A stretch of 64,000 nucleotides of DNA from Cristatella mucedo (GCA_009760855.2 WPIO01000089.1:1661269-1725268); one strand, 5' to 3'. Shown: positions 1 to 12,590, counted from the stretch's first letter. The notes: generated by a model not told the origin, from the sequence alone. Numbers and translations are program-made.

Positions 1-690
1 CGTGACTCGGCTAAGGTTCAAACCCTGAAGCTGGCGCTAGGCCTCTAGAAAGAGACTTCCTAGAGGAGGCAACATTTCAGGCCCTCGGGCCGTTGGTCCT
101 GGATGGGGGCTGGGCGGGGCGGGGAGGGGCGGAAGGGGCGGGGAGGAGCGGGTGGGGTCGGGCGGTGGCATCAACCGCTTCGATATCGAACCGAACCCTG
201 AAGTGTTAATCAGTCGACGTCTTATGTGTCTTTCGCTTCTAGGCTTATCGTTTGCTGCCATCGGCACCATTCAGTAGAACTCGCCTTCGGTTGGGCGGCG
301 AAATCAGCCACGCCCCGTGACTTGGCTGCGTCTCGCCTGCTACTGCTGCTGCTGCTGACGCATTTCACTGCACGACGCAATGCTCGACTGTGCGAATAGA
401 GTTTCGCCGTCGCGCCTCGCCAAAGGGCACATAGTTGTATGACGCCTGCCAACGCTACGCGATATTGGCCAATTTTTGGCTACCTTCGCAGGCCGTTCAT
501 TCCTAAGATTTGGTTATTCGACGTGTAAGGCAACAGTCGGAGCTGATTCGGGGCCTGATTGGTCGCTCCATCCTCGCGCTGTCCGTTCGTAACCTTTTGG
601 CTAGGATCTGGCTGTCGCTACCAGATTCGGTGCAGACTCGTCAGTCCTAACCCGTTCAGCCGCTTTCTTAGTGCGACCGCGTCCTGACCT
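1..690. other. GC-rich DNA without recognisable gene; GC-box cluster
   Basis: No credible coding region is visible. Positions about 105-165 hold a dense run of GGGCGG-type GC boxes (several within 60 bp, with more of the same G-rich strand), which resembles the Sp1-binding part of a CpG-island promoter. A short CTG run lies near 340-358. No TATA box or exon can be tied to it, so promoter function is an inference only. Confidence 0.35.
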
Positions 691-914
691 TGCCCTCAGG
701 TGCCTCGCTCTGCCCCGCCCAGGCAGTCTTGCCGATTTACCCTATGCTCTCCTCCGAGGGTCGTCCGATCCTTTCCTATCCTATCCTATCCGGCCGTTTT
801 ATATTCAGACTCGATCTACCCCGAGTGTTCTTGTGGCGTGACTTACCCACTACGCCTGGGATCCTGTCGGATCTTGCCCGCGTTTTGCTGCCACGTCTAC
901 CTTTGCTTGTCCTG

Positions 915-1022
915 GCTTGCCCTGACCTGTCTAGTAGTGTTGCTGCCCTCGCTTGCCCAGACCTGTCTAGTAGTACAGTTGTTCTGGCTTGCCCGGACCT
1001 GCCTAATAGTGCTGCTGCCCGG
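915..1022. repeat. 36-bp minisatellite, three copies
   Basis: Three tandem units begin at about 915, 951 and 987, each opening with GCTTGCCC(T/A/G)GACCTG and ending in a TAGTAG/TAATAG-GTTGCTGCC-like stretch. The period is 36 bp with a few mismatches per unit. In one frame it reads as a repeated LACPDLSSS peptide, but the flanking frame has no gene character, so I treat it as non-coding. Confidence 0.7.
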
Positions 1023-1129
1023 CGCGTTCGTTCAGTCTTCTCGCGCTCAGTCTCGTCCAATAATGACCCACCCTGACCAGTCCTCACATGTCCCGCATCG
1101 CTCTGACTGCATCTTTTTCGTGCAGTCAA

Positions 1130-1185
1130 TCGCACCTGCTGCTGCTGCTCTGGCGCTGCTGCTGCTGCTTCTGCTGCTCTGCCCC
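1130..1185. repeat. CTG/CTT trinucleotide-rich tract
   Basis: Imperfect run of CTG, CTC and CTT triplets (GCTGCTGCTGCTCTGG and similar). It is a simple repeat with no evident gene context. Confidence 0.7.
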
Positions 1186-1409
1186 TTTCATCAGTTTCCG
1201 GCATTTGCCGCAATCCGACGCGTCGCTCTTTATGTAGTGGCATCCGGTGCCAAGTCCCCCAAAGCGCGGGCGCCAAAATGTAGTTCTAGTCGTAGAGTAT
1301 TGCCACTCGGTTCCAACTTCCGGCTGTGCTGCAACTTATGTCCTTTTTATGCTTTAGCGCGCCGATGCTGTGCATGTTATCAATAAAAATAGCTTCCATT
1401 TCAGTTCCT

Positions 1410-1500
1410 TTAAAGTTCGCCGAGAAAGAGAGAGAGAGAGCGAGAGTTAGTTCTCTGAGGGTGCAATACAAATATCTTATTATTATTATTTTTGTTATTT
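1410..1500 (+). mobile_element. Degraded 3' tail of LINE family B
   Basis: The stretch contains TTCTCTGAGGGTGC followed by a TTATTATTATT tail. This matches the 3' terminus of the family B LINE copies elsewhere in the window (hairpin then ATT repeat). The 5' arm of the hairpin has been replaced by GAGAGA repeats. It is short and decayed. Confidence 0.5.
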
Positions 1501-2329
1501 TAGTCACTGGAAGTTGGAGTCGATAGGCTGTTTGATAGGTAGTCAGTGGAGACGAGAGAGCTGAGAGCGTGGATTCTGGAGCTTTGGATCATTCACGGCG
1601 GACAAGTCTAGAAGCCATTGTGTACCAATCGCAATCTTCGGGAGACGACAATTGCAGATATCTTGGCGCGGTTTCGCCAACGCCGTCAACCGGCTCCGCC
1701 CAGGTACTCTTACCTAAGCTTGCCCAAATTATTGCAATGCTAAGCAACTGAAGGGCTGGACGGTGGTACTGACGTTGTCATCCATATGTAGCCACTTTAG
1801 AAAATGACAGACGGATTTCGTGCAGAGACTGCAGAATTTATTCTGGCTAACACGATCAGAAGAGGCTGATGAGGAGGAGGCTGATTTCTGAGTGGCGCTG
1901 GGTCTTCACATGACTAATAAGTTGGCCTCACTCCTCATTTAATATATGAAAGTTAACTTCCGTCTAAGTGGAAAAGTTGGCCAGTGTGCGAGCTGCAAGG
2001 AACTTAAAAGAGTTTGAGATATCGGAAGCCAGAAGGATGAAGTCTCACGTGGAGCCGAGCTACAGCTGCTTGGGCCCCCCCCCCCAAAGTCAAATGCTTC
2101 TGTGTGAAGGCATCGTCAAAGTAATTGAATATCGAGTGTGAACGGAAAGAGACGGAGAACCAAAAAAAACTACGGCCTTACATAGCGTCAATGTGGTCGC
2201 GACCGTCGACGTGCTAACGCGGCGCATTAAGAATGAACGAATTATTTGCTTATCATAATGGTTATTATGCTGGCGGGCGTACCTGCCTCTGACTCGCAGC
2301 CGTCGCAGCTGAGCCCCTTGTACTTGTAA

Positions 2330-2625
2330 TGTAATTGCATGCAGCTCTCAGCTACGTCTTTCGGCTTCCTCTACCCACGGTTGGCGGCGGTCTCGCGACG
2401 CAGCGCCCCGCCCAACCCCCTCCCGCCCCATCCTTTCGTTACACTGCCATGAATATCGCAAGCAAGAGGGAAGTCCAGGAAGTGAAACTACGCCAGCCTG
2501 CCGCGGTCTGCGACGCATTGCAGAAGCGGCCGCCCTAGACTTGGGATTCTTTTATCTGCGTCCGAGTGCCGTTTCCGTAGCGGCTTTGCTGTAGCGGACA
2601 CCGCCGTGGCGACTGAGCGGTTTGG

Positions 2626-2665
<40 letters not shown>

Positions 2666-3270
2666 GGTGACCGCGCAGCTCGGACGGGCGATGCTTGGGC
2701 GCTGGCCACGCACTGCCGAGCCGGGCACGGAGCTAGCGAGCCTCTCGTTCCCGCAGGTTGGACTCCTCTGGGTGCACCAGGCAGCAGCCAGGCTGCCGCC
2801 GATGCGTTCGACGTGCCAACGCATGAAAGGAGAAAGGCCGCGGAGCCCGTGAACGGTGAGAGCGACTAGAAGAGGCCGCCGCCGCCGCAGCCGCCACGGC
2901 CGCCGCCACCGCTGCCACGGCCTCTGCTGCAGCAGCTAAGGCCCGCCATTGTCGTAAACGGGCGTCCTTCGCGACCGCTTCCTTCTGCTTCAAGATTCAC
3001 AGCCCCGTTGCATGGCCGCTGCTCTGCGCCAGGCGGCCGCGCATTAAGTTGACAGGCCTCGCAAATCAACTCCAAGCCACCGACAAGGCGTGCGCCATGT
3101 TTGCACGACGTCAAAATTGAATGGCGCCTCAGCAAATGCATCGCCACCTGAAAAAGAACAGCTTTCTGTTAGCTAAGCGGGAGAGGAAAAACACCCTACG
3201 AAAATAAACGTTTCGCGAGCGATGGCGAGCCAACTAACGTTCTCGTCCCTCCGTCACACATTTGTCTTGA
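2330..3270. other. CpG-rich DNA with GCC repeat (2625-2664); no gene recognised
   Basis: The region is strongly CpG-rich and includes an uninterrupted GCC/CCG trinucleotide array at about 2625-2664 and imperfect CCG/GCC triplets around 2870-2930. All open frames across it are poly-Arg, poly-Ala or poly-Pro shadows of the repeat. It could be a CpG island, but no exon can be supported. Confidence 0.5.
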
Positions 3271-3272
3271 CT

Positions 3273-3484
<212 letters not shown>

Positions 3485-3489
<5 letters not shown>

Positions 3490-4295
3490 GTTGGCAAATT
3501 ACACTTCACCGCACGAGGCAAACACACGCGGACGCTCTCCACCGGCGGAAGCCACCGCTTACAGAGATCTGCCGCCGCTCCGCAGCACGTGGGACGTGAG
3601 CGTGGGCAAGTGCTCGGCGCGCGCAGCACGTGGAACTTTGCGCGCCCCCCCCCCCGACTTCGCAGCGTTTGCCGACCCGCCGCGAAGTCGGCCCGATGAG
3701 GCGCTCGGACGGAGCGCTCTCTTTTCGCAGTGCTCGGACCGGTGGCAGTGACCCAAGGTGACATCGAGGCAGCGGCGGCGGCAGATGAAAGAAAAGAAGA
3801 AGAAGAAGCTGCTGCGACGGCTGCGACGCCGGATGACGAGGCCGCCGACGAATCGCCGCTCATCACCTGAGCGTCTGCTGCTCCTGCCCAGTCTCCCGAG
3901 TCCCGATTGAGGCGCCACATGGGCGCGGCGTCTCTGCCGCGGTGGCTGCTCTGTCGCAGCCAGCCGACGTCTGCGAGCCGCCGAGCCGCCTGAGGGAGAG
4001 CGCTCCGTGCAGCCTACGCACGGCCCTGCCACCACTTGCCGAGCGAGCGCGCGTACCGCTCTCGAGCTCGCTCCGGTCTGCTTCCGGTGGACATCATCCG
4101 GTGCAGCCGGACCGGAGGCTGCTCTCGAGGCCGCTGAGCTCTGCGGCACCGCAGCGCGGAGCCACCAGTCACTAGGAGCTGGGGAGCTCCGGTAGCTAGG
4201 CTCGTCGCAATGCAGCCGCTACGTCCAGCTGACGGCAGCGCAGGCGCGCTCGGCGCGAGGCCGCATCCGCGACGGCAGGCGACGCGGTTCCTGCG
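3485..4295. other. CpG-rich DNA, no gene recognised
   Basis: High CpG content and open frames on both strands, all of arginine/alanine-rich low-complexity type. No conserved domain, no recognisable splice-site structure and no codon-position signal is visible. It may be an unannotated promoter or exon 1 of a gene outside the recognisable part. Confidence 0.35.
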
Positions 4296-4297
4296 AG

Positions 4298-4860
4298 GGC
4301 TGGAATACAATGTAATGTATCTCCGTCTATAACTCCACAAAGCCACAAAGACTATGTGGGTGTTACGCAGGAAAGTTTTTTATAGCGCACTCGCAGCCTA
4401 AGCGGCTTTCGGTACGCATCCGGTAGCCAGCAGACTTCGTCTCGCGCAAGAAAGAGAAAGTGGGAAGCATAGCAGAGTCAGGAGGGCAGGTAAGGTGGTG
4501 AGTAGCACGGGAGTAGCAGCTCAGGACCGCTGAAAAGGATGAGCCACAGTCAGCAGCAGGAAAGTAGTTGTCGTTGCGTAAGAATTGTGGAAGCGAGTTC
4601 CGCAGTCTAGGACCTGCAGAGCTAAAGCTTCTGTCGCCAACTGTCTTTAAGCGGAGGAATGCGACAGCTAATTTATTGTCCACACAGGACCTCAGGGCAC
4701 GAACAGGCTGAAACTGATGCAGCAGTTCAGCTAGGTACGAAGGAGCCAAGCCGTTGCGGGCCTTGTGGGTCAGCGTAAGAACTTGGCTCTGTACCCACTG
4801 ATCAACCGGCAACCATCCTAGCTCTTTCAGCAAAGGAGACACGCGGTCAGACCTCTGTGA
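4298..4860 (-). mobile_element. LINE family A (CR1/L2-like), 3' fragment
   Basis: The minus strand encodes the C-terminal end of a non-LTR reverse transcriptase. The hallmark LGWLPVDQW...LTHKARNGLAPSYLAELL is the thumb/C-terminal motif of CR1/L2-clade elements (compare HWLPV.QRI...HKALNGLAPSYL). About 159 residues are open from 4842 to 4363, and the 3' UTR runs to TACATTGTATTCCA near 4300. The element is 5'-truncated at about 4860. A second, longer copy is at 11,868-12,590 and a 3'-end-only copy at 23,060-23,150. Confidence 0.88.
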
Positions 4861-4984
4861 CTACTGGAATACAAATGTCACTTTGCAATGCCTCCTCGAT
4901 GTGTTGAGATAGAAGCAAATTTCTGTGTTGCAAAAGTCCACAATTGTCGAGCTAACGTGGCGGAGGTCATATCAGCAAATGTGA

Positions 4985-5075
4985 AGAAGCGCCTAGAAAG
5001 CGATTGAGTTCTCTGAGGGCGCTTTATCAAGTGCATTATTGTTATTATTTTATATTGTTATTATTTTATAGCGAG
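4985..5075 (+). mobile_element. Solitary 3' tail of LINE family B
   Basis: AGCGCCTAGAAAGCGATTGAG...GGGCGCTTTATC followed by ATTATTGTTATTATT. This is the family B terminal hairpin (arms AAGCGCC and GGCGCTT) plus ATT tail without any coding part. It is either an extremely 5'-truncated LINE or a SINE tail. Confidence 0.75.
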
Positions 5076-5079
5076 TGAC

Positions 5080-6740
5080 CGTATTCCGATCTCCGAGGAA
5101 ACAAGGCCGCTGCCGAGTCGGGTCCACAAGGCCGCTGCCGAGTCGGGTCCGCACCGAGCAATCTCCTGACTCCAGTCGGTCCTGCTCGGTGCATTCGATA
5201 CGACGCCACTCACTGACTTCGGCTGCAGTCGTGGCTTAAATATAGCGGGAAGAAACGGCCGGAAGTACGATCCGATTGAGGCTGAGAGAGTGCTGCGTCG
5301 CCATTTCCACGGCTGCGCGCGCCGGCGTGAAAACCGCCGCGCGCCGGTTGTACGTTGACGAGTGGCACCGTAGGTGGAAGCACCGCTCCTCACCGCAGCT
5401 TATTTTCTCCACATCGCCGCACGCATAAATAAATCTCGAGCAAGAAACGCGTTCGCAGAGCCGCCGCCGCCGCCGCCGCGGCGCGACTAAACGCGCCGCC
5501 GAGGCCGCAGGAGCACGAGTTTCGCCTCGCTCGGCGGCGAATCTGCGACCTCTTGAAGCTTTTTGGTTTACCAAAAAAAAGCACTATCGACGCTTCGCTC
5601 AAGGAAGCGCCGGTGTTTGAGTTCGGTCGTTTGCACGGCGGCATGACGATTTCGCGCGCGGCCGCGCTTCGCCGCTCCAGCGAACCTCTGTCCTTCGACG
5701 CGCGTAATCCGAGACAACCAAACGCGAGGTTTTTCCTTACGTCGCTTTGTCAAAGCGAACGGTTAGTGGCTTTCATTTGCAGGGTCGTGCAAACGTATTC
5801 CTCGCCGTCGGGACAGGACGAGACGAGAGGAGACGAAAGTAGAAGCCCCGGTCCTGCTGCGATGCGCTGCGCTCGGTCGGAGCCCCGCCGCCACGCCAGC
5901 GGCGTCAGTTCCAGCCGACGCAGGAAATACCGCGCGACACCTCTGCGATAAGCCGCCGCGCCGCCATTGCGCGCCCGAAGCGCACCGTGTAATCCGCGGA
6001 CGCTCTCGGCGGCCTGCTGACCACGTTAGCCGGATCAACCGTTCCCGTCTACGTTGCGGCCGACGATCCTGAACAGCTATCGCGAGCGCTTGCAGTGGGC
6101 AATACAGGATCATCGCCCCCGGCCCGACTCAAACCGGCGCAAACCGGGTCGTGACGAGGTGTGAGCGAGCGAGCGAGCGCCGCAATCCCTGTGCAAAGAT
6201 TCGGCCGCTGCAAAGCAGCTAGCAAGCAGCACGCTATCACATCTAAGTGAGTGACTAACTATCCTGCGGGTAGCAGGCGACAACAGTCAGCGTACCTTAT
6301 CGCATGCAACTATTTGCACGGCCCCGTTCACACGCGCTGAGGGTTTTGACTAAATAGTCGCCGGTAGGAAACGGCGGTCAAAGTGGCTAGCCTTCTGCCT
6401 GTCGATTTTTTGCGCCGACAAAAAGTGTCAACTCGAGAGTCGTACCTTCGCATCTGTAGATATCGTGGACGGACGCTGTCAAGCCCCATTTGGCCTATTG
6501 GGGTGAATTTTTGGGGGCCGGCATTTAGCCGGATCGATCGCTGTCGATAATTGCAACAAGCTCGTGGTGCGTGCAGTGCAGTGCAGCGCAGCGAAGCTTA
6601 CATTTACAGTAACCGCGCTTGGTGCTTAAGCGAGCGTGGCGCCAGACTTTAGACGATCTCCGGTCAGTTCCCTTTGCACAACTGGGCTTGGCGGAGCGAA
6701 GTCAGCCCTGCCGAGCCTGTCAATGCGATCAGGTCTGCGA
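5080..6740. other. CpG-rich DNA, no gene recognised
   Basis: A 36-bp-scale direct repeat (AAGGCCGCTGCCGAGTCGGGTCC, two copies at about 5103-5150) and a CCG run at 5461-5478 are present. Open frames on both strands are arginine-rich and overlap each other, without domains. Nothing supports a gene. Confidence 0.35.
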
Positions 6741-6744
6741 TACC

Positions 6745-6985
6745 AAACCAGCCGTTTAAGGCTCGATGTCAGTGCTGAGTTTGTTTAAATGGCAAGCAGG
6801 AACGGGGCTAGGGGCCGGGCCATTTAAATGGCTATTTATTTAATTTATTTTATTTAGCGGCTTTTCATTTATATTCATTTAAATAGCTCAGCTTCGTGGC
6901 TCAAACCAGCCGTTTAAGGCTCGATATCAGTGCTGGCTTTGCTTAAATGGCAAGCTGGAACGGGGCTAGGGGCCGGGCCAGGCCG
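6745..6985. repeat. Dispersed direct duplication, about 85 bp, offset 158 bp
   Basis: The segment beginning AAACCAGCCGTTTAAGGCTC at 6745 recurs at 6903 with few changes, through AACGGGGCTAGGGGCCGGGCCA. The spacer holds AT-rich TTTATTTA repeats. A shorter duplication (CGGGGAGTTGAGAGCTCTTTCT) follows at about 7114 and 7139. These look like local tandem duplications, not genes. Confidence 0.75.
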
Positions 6986-7664
6986 GGCCGGCTCAGCTTC
7001 GTGCCTGCAGCATGAGCAGCGGCACTTGCTGAGCGTAAGGTCGCAGGGTCTGCGCTTTTCTGTCGTCTATGCTCTTCGCTTTGCTGCGGACCGAACCAAC
7101 ACGGTCGGCCTCGGGGAGTTGAGAGCTCTTTCTTTCATCGGGGAGTTGAGAGCTCTTTCTACAGCCCCAGGCTATGGCGGCGCACGATGACATTGAAGCA
7201 GCGTGGAAGCAACGTTGCGAGCTTCTCTTTCAGCTAAAAAGAGCAGACGAAAAAGGCCGCCCCAAAAAGGCTACATCAGAGATTGCATCATGAGATTGCC
7301 AATGAGATGGCCACAGCTCACAGTTCATCTTCCAGTCTATGAAGGCTGATATCGCTGTGGATCCCCGACTACATACTCTTCTCCATCTAAGATGCCTAGA
7401 TTTGCCGCTGCAGAGTATGACAAACAAAATAAATGTTTCCCTGGCCTTAGGTATTATCCTGGCATCCTTCAAACAGGCTGCTATTAGGCATTTCACTAAA
7501 AAAGCGAGAACGTACGAGCAGAACTGCAGCCGCTCCATCCCAGTCTCACTTTATTTTTTCCTCTGCAAGTCCTCAGAATGAGTAGTGCGCGGTGAGCAGG
7601 TAGAGCAGGTAGACCCTTGTCGGTCGCTTCGGGAAGGCTGGCATAAATCGTCTCTCTGTTAGTT

Positions 7665-7838
7665 GTGCCGGATCTCTGAGCGACACTTGACACCGCCGAC
7701 CACAAAGTTCTTATTGAGCTCCCATCGATCTCATCTGCATCGACATCGCTGATCTTCTGGTGAGCCTGTAAAGAATTCTGAAGGTAACCCATTGATTTGG
7801 GATTGGTTCTCTTTTCACTTCCTTTCACAATTTAAATT

Positions 7839-7906
<68 letters not shown>

Positions 7907-8420
7907 CCATTTTAAACGTCATGTACAGTCTAGGCCTTCACTGTTTATGTGGATGACACACAACTAAACTTTTACTTTGATTCCGTTCCTGCCTTCCTAT
8001 AACTTTAACTCTCAAGACTTCATTTCGGCTTATATTTCTGACTCTCGGCTGACTTTCGACTCGGGTGACTTTCTCAAATTTAATGACGACAAGCTAAGCT
8101 TACAAGCTAAGGGAAAATCCAGCATTGTTCAGAAATTTGAAAGTCTAACCCTCAAAAAGGGCAATGCCAGCATGCAGATGTGATAAATTGTCTTCGTGCA
8201 ATCTGGATCAGTCCTCTTACAGAGTGGCTTTTCACTAGACGACCATATCAGCTCCGCGGTCGTCTGCCTACCATCGCCTACATAACATAAAAAGGTCGTG
8301 CCCTTGCTCCGGCAAACCTGAATGACTCGCTCATCTGGCTTCGCGTCGCTGGCTTCGACGGCTTAAGTTCTGACTCAAGCGGCTGCGCCTGCAATAAACC
8401 TTGCAAAAACCCAGTAAACG
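7665..8420 (+). mobile_element. Degraded LINE family B reverse-transcriptase fragment
   Basis: Translation in shifting frames recovers LDTADHKVLIEL (compare FDTIDHRVLLERL in the better copy at 46,254-47,855), then VDDTQL, the F/YADD-type catalytic box in which Y-A has become V-D, then LKFNDDKLSL and ESLTLKKGNASM. A CT microsatellite at 7850-7904 has expanded inside it. The copy is riddled with frameshifts and is clearly old. Confidence 0.75.
7850..7904 (+). repeat. (CT)n microsatellite
   Basis: Pure CT array embedded in the decayed LINE copy at 7665-8420. Confidence 0.95.
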
Positions 8421-9515
8421 AGTTGTCTTTTTGTGCTGATGCGAGCTGACAGCGTGCACATTATCAGTAAGCCAGTTAATTAACGGGGTATCTCCTCAAA
8501 CATTTTAAGAAATAAATAGGCTTCATTTCCAGCATGTTGAAGGTGCTTAGCAAGATATTTAGTGCTCAAAAGGCGTTAATTAAACCTCTAGTGATTGTTA
8601 GTCGGTACTATAACTAGAATTTGTAGCAGCGGCAGCAGAAAGCAAAGCATCGCGACATGCATCTCTGTTGAGTGAATGAAGAAAGAACGAACTTTTGAAA
8701 ATACTTTTTCGAATCATGACCGCTTCCTTGCAACACTATTTCAAGTTTCTCCATGAATTGACCAAGTCTGTTAGGTTAACTTCCAGCACAAAATCTTGAA
8801 GTCCCTCCAGGAGGCCTCCGCTTACCACATTCTGCACAGCCGAAAACCGTGATTGCCAAGGTGCCTGGGAAGAGAAAGCCTGATTATCAGCAGCAGCAGC
8901 TCTTTCTTGAAGTCCCTGCACTGCATTCGGCATTGGACAGCGTTGTTAAAAAAGCTCTTTCACCGAGACGCAATAGTGTTCAACTCCTGCAGTGAGAGGG
9001 AAATTATGCCGCACATATCGGGTTCAGCAGATGGTCGTAGCAAGCCGCATGAATTCTGAGCTCAGATTTTGAGCCTCGCTTCGATGCTGCCGAAGGCTCT
9101 TTTTTCATCGTAGCTTACTCTGTGGGTCGCAATCACTAGCAAAGCGCTGCTTCTGCCAAACGCCGGAAGTCTTCGCAGACTTCGCTCCAAGCAAGTCTCC
9201 GGAGAAGGCGGCTGCGAATCCGTCAGCCACCAAGAAGATATGGCACGATGATGTGACGATGATGTGACGATGCTGTGGCACGTGCTCATGTTGCATAGCG
9301 GAGTTTCTCGCGTTAGAGGTATTTCATCCGTGACAACGAAGAGGCTAGAAACGGTTTCACAATGCTTCGTGCCATCGTGCAGCCGTAAGTGCCGTCACAG
9401 CAGCACCGAACGTCGGGCTGAGTTTACTCTCTACAAATGACAGCTGCTGAATGGGTTTAATAATAATAATAATAACAATATTATTATGAATGCATTGATA
9501 TAGCATCCTCAGAGA
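8420..9515. other. No gene recognised
   Basis: Moderate GC, no long open frame and no domain. Short open frames (65-75 codons) on both strands lack any recognisable motif. Confidence 0.4.
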
Positions 9516-10466
9516 ATAATAATAATGCACTTGATAAATAAAATTCGCCCTCGGAGAACTTCTTTTCTTTCTAGGCGCTTTACATTTGCTGCAAAGGGAA
9601 ATGCAATTGAATGGTAAGTAAAATCATGGTTGAAAAACAAACAAAATGAATAATATGGTTAAGGGTGACATGCGTAGGGTCAGCATGCAAATGTGGTTAG
9701 TGGCAGCATGCACAATGTCAGCACGCATAAGCACATGAAGAACGAATCACAGGAGCCCACTATATGCTGTCCTAAATCGGTTTGTTTTTAAGTTCCTTTT
9801 AAATGTGGTCAGGTCAGGGGATGTTCTGACGCAGGTTGGGAGGGGGTTTCAAGCTTTGGGAGCATACGAGCTAAATGCACGCTCTACAAAGGATTTGAGA
9901 TTTGTACGAGGTATTTGTAGACTGTTGGATTCCGAAAAGCGGGTGGTACGATGCTTGGCCTGATGGGGAGTATATCTGAGAGATAGGCTGGAGCCATAGA
10001 ATGAAGGGAACTAAAAGAGAGCGACAAAACCTTGAAGTCAATCCGTTGCTTGACTGGTAGCCAGTGCAGGTCGGCGAGAAGTGGAGTAATGTGGCAACTG
10101 CGATGCTCACGACAGACAAGCCTAGCTGCGGAGTTTTGCACCAGCTGCAATCGTCTGATCGCACACGCTGGTAGGCCAGTAAGCAGTGAGTTGCAGAAGT
10201 CGAGACGGGATGTCACGAATGCATGAACCAACTTGGACGTGGTATCCTTATCTAAACAAGCCCGAATTTTAGCAATGTTATGAAGCTGAAAATAGGCAGA
10301 TTTGACTGTGGAGCTGATGTGGTCGTCTATCGAGAGGTCGCTTTGGAATATGACACCTAGATTTCGAGCTGATTCAACAGGAGATATGCTGGCAGAGCCA
10401 ATTTTGAGAGTCAGCCTTTCCAATCTCTTAATCACACTGGGTTTGCCCATAACTAGTAAGTTAGCT
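9515..10466 (-). mobile_element. LINE family B (CR1/L2-like), 5'-truncated copy
   Basis: The minus strand encodes the reverse-transcriptase C-terminal part LLVMGKPSVIKRLERLTLKI...CNSLLTGLP...QLVQNSAARLVCRE...HWLPVKQRIDFKVL, typical of CR1/L2-clade LINEs. The frame is open from the 5' junction at about 10,466 down to about 9971, then shifts. The 3' end carries the GGCGCTTT hairpin arm (about 9570) and ATT-type repeats at 9455-9530. It is nearly identical over its coding part to the copies at 39,565-40,522 and 46,254-47,855, so the family was active recently. Confidence 0.9.
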
Positions 10467-10469
10467 GGG

Positions 10470-11298
10470 TCCAAAGCTGCAACCATTCTGCCGGCTGTGA
10501 TGGACGGATAGAAAGCTGATTGGCTGCCAGACAGGTCCATGCAAGTAGAGGAACCCCTACTAACAGCCAGTCTTCCCAGCCTTAGCTAAAGGTGTGTGTG
10601 CCCATGATCAGTGAGTGAGCTGAATCTCTTTTCTAGCCACATTTAAATATGCTGCAAAGGAAGCATGTCATTATCGTAGGGGGTAAGGCTCACAGTTTCA
10701 GCACGCACAAGCACACACAGGTGCTGCTCATTCGCAGCGATTTTTGCTTGGAAAGCAACAGCGAGTTCATTGAGCGAGCTCAATGTCTAAATTTTCTTTC
10801 GGACAGCCAAGAAACGCAAATCTGCACTGTGTGCGGAAAATCCATACTCAATCGGAACACAATCCCGCTGCGAGCGCGGATTGTGCGGCAGTTTTAGCAA
10901 GCAATGTCCGCCTCGATTGGCCTCGCCGATGACCTCGCCGATGACCGCACCGATGACTGCGCCAAATGTCCGCGCCGACGGCCGCTGCAGAGCATACGCT
11001 GCGATGGACCGGTCATCCGCCACGGATCGCCCATCCACCCTTCAAAGCGTACGGGCGCCGCTGTGGCCACTAAGAGCACGAACAGCCCCAACGCATACTG
11101 AACAAGCCGCTCGGCACGGTCCGACCGCGGGCCGTCGGTAGGGCGGAAGTCGCTCGCTACCCGATCGTCGTCGTACCGCTTCCCGGTTCGGGGTGGGAGT
11201 GGCGTGGGGTGGAGTGGGTGGGGCGTCCGAACGCGATCTCCACGCGCCACGAAGAGGCGCTCTCCTCACGGCGGTGGCCCATCCAGCGCCGCGGCCTC
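10470..11298. other. CpG-rich DNA, no gene recognised
   Basis: The first 170 bp are ordinary unique DNA. From about 10,870 the sequence becomes CpG-rich with short repeats such as GATGACCGCACCGATGAC. No supported exon. Confidence 0.35.
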
Positions 11299-11300
11299 TG

Positions 11301-11388
<88 letters not shown>
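11299..11388. repeat. (CCG)n microsatellite, 30 units
   Basis: Uninterrupted CCG triplet array of about 90 bp in a CpG-rich setting. All open frames across it are poly-Pro, poly-Ala, poly-Arg or poly-Gly shadows. Long CCG arrays of this kind are prone to methylation and length variation. Confidence 0.95.
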
Positions 11389-11867
11389 TAGTCACTTTGC
11401 CGTCGTTGGAGCGCTCGTTCAGCGGCCGCTCCTGACCGCTTCCGCTTTCGCTTACAGCAGTCGTAGATCGTTTTCATAGCACTCATTACATCCAGGTGCG
11501 GGCGAGGGTCCGTGAGCGTTCGACGAGTGACGCAACGGACAGAGAGCGAATGGCCGCACCCACATGCGGGCAGAGTCGATTTACGCGAAAACGGGGCTGG
11601 CGAAAGAGCGGCCGCAGAAAGCTAGCCGTAGAAGCGGCTCCGCCTGCACGCTGGCACGCACGTCTAGTATTAGATTAGCGCGTACTTCGCTGATTGGCGG
11701 TATCCCACGAACACCAAGATAATTAAATAGCTCATGACATAAACTGCAACGGAAAACCGCACTCCGCCCTCCGCGGTCGCTCTATTAAACAGTGCGTCAC
11801 TAGGACACCGGGTCGCACGCAAAGACGCCTTCCTCCTCCTCCTCCTCCTCCTTCTCCTTCTCCTTCT

Positions 11868-12590
11868 ACGTAATGTAATGTATCTCCGTCTGTAACTCCA
11901 CAAAGTCATAAAGACCATGTGGGTGTTATGCAGGAGAGTTTTGTATAGCGCACACTCACAGCCTAAGCGGCTTTCGGTACGCATTCGGTACCCAACAGAC
12001 TTCGTCTCATGCAACAAAGAGAAAGTGGGAAGCATAGCAGAGTCAGGAGAGCAGTTGAGGTAGTGAGTGGCATGGAAGTGGCAGTTCAGGACCGCTGAAA
12101 AGGATGAGCCATAGTCGACAGTAGGAGAGTAGTTGTCGTTGCGTAAGAATTGTGGAAGCGAGTTCCGCAGTCTAGGACCTGCAGAGCTAAAGCTTCTGTC
12201 GCCAACGGTCTTTAAGCGGAGGAACGCGACAGCTAATTTATTGTCCACACAGGACCTCAGGGCACGAACAGGCTGAAACTAATGCAGCAGTTCAGCTAGA
12301 TACGAAGGAGCCAAGCCGTTGCGGGCCTTGTGGGTCAGCGTAAGAACTTTGCTCAGTATCCTTTGCTCAACCGGCAACCATCCTAGCTCTTTCAGCAAAG
12401 GAGACACGTGCTCAAACCGCTGGGACTTGAAGACCAGCCTTGCAGCCATATTCATAGTCAGCTGTAGTGGCATAATAGCTTTCTTTGGCAGCCCAACCAA
12501 AAGGGAATTACAATAATCAAGCCGAGACAGAACTAAAGAGCTAGTTAAGTTTTTTACAAGCCACTGTGGGAGACAGCTCCTAATCTTGGA
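11868..12590 (-). mobile_element. LINE family A (CR1/L2-like), longer 3' fragment
   Basis: The minus strand reads LVLSRLDYCNSLLVGLP, then LTMNMAARLVFKSQRFEHVS, LLKELGWLPVEQRI and HKARNGLAPSYLAELLH. One in-frame stop follows, then the rest of the C-terminus to about 11,950. The 3' UTR ends in TACATTACGTA-like sequence at 11,868, next to a CCT/CTT simple repeat (11,830-11,868). It is about 90% identical to the 4298-4860 copy and 5'-truncated at about 12,590 beside a CT-rich tract. Confidence 0.9.

Noticed and set aside
776-1276. 166-codon minus-strand open frame near 1 kb
   Set aside because: It spans the 36-bp minisatellite and CTG tract; its repeats (DRSGQAR) are a shadow of the tandem repeat, with no domain.
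11042-11395. Poly-Gly, poly-Pro, poly-Arg and poly-Ala frames at 11.0-11.5 kb
   Set aside because: All are readings of the (CCG)n array.
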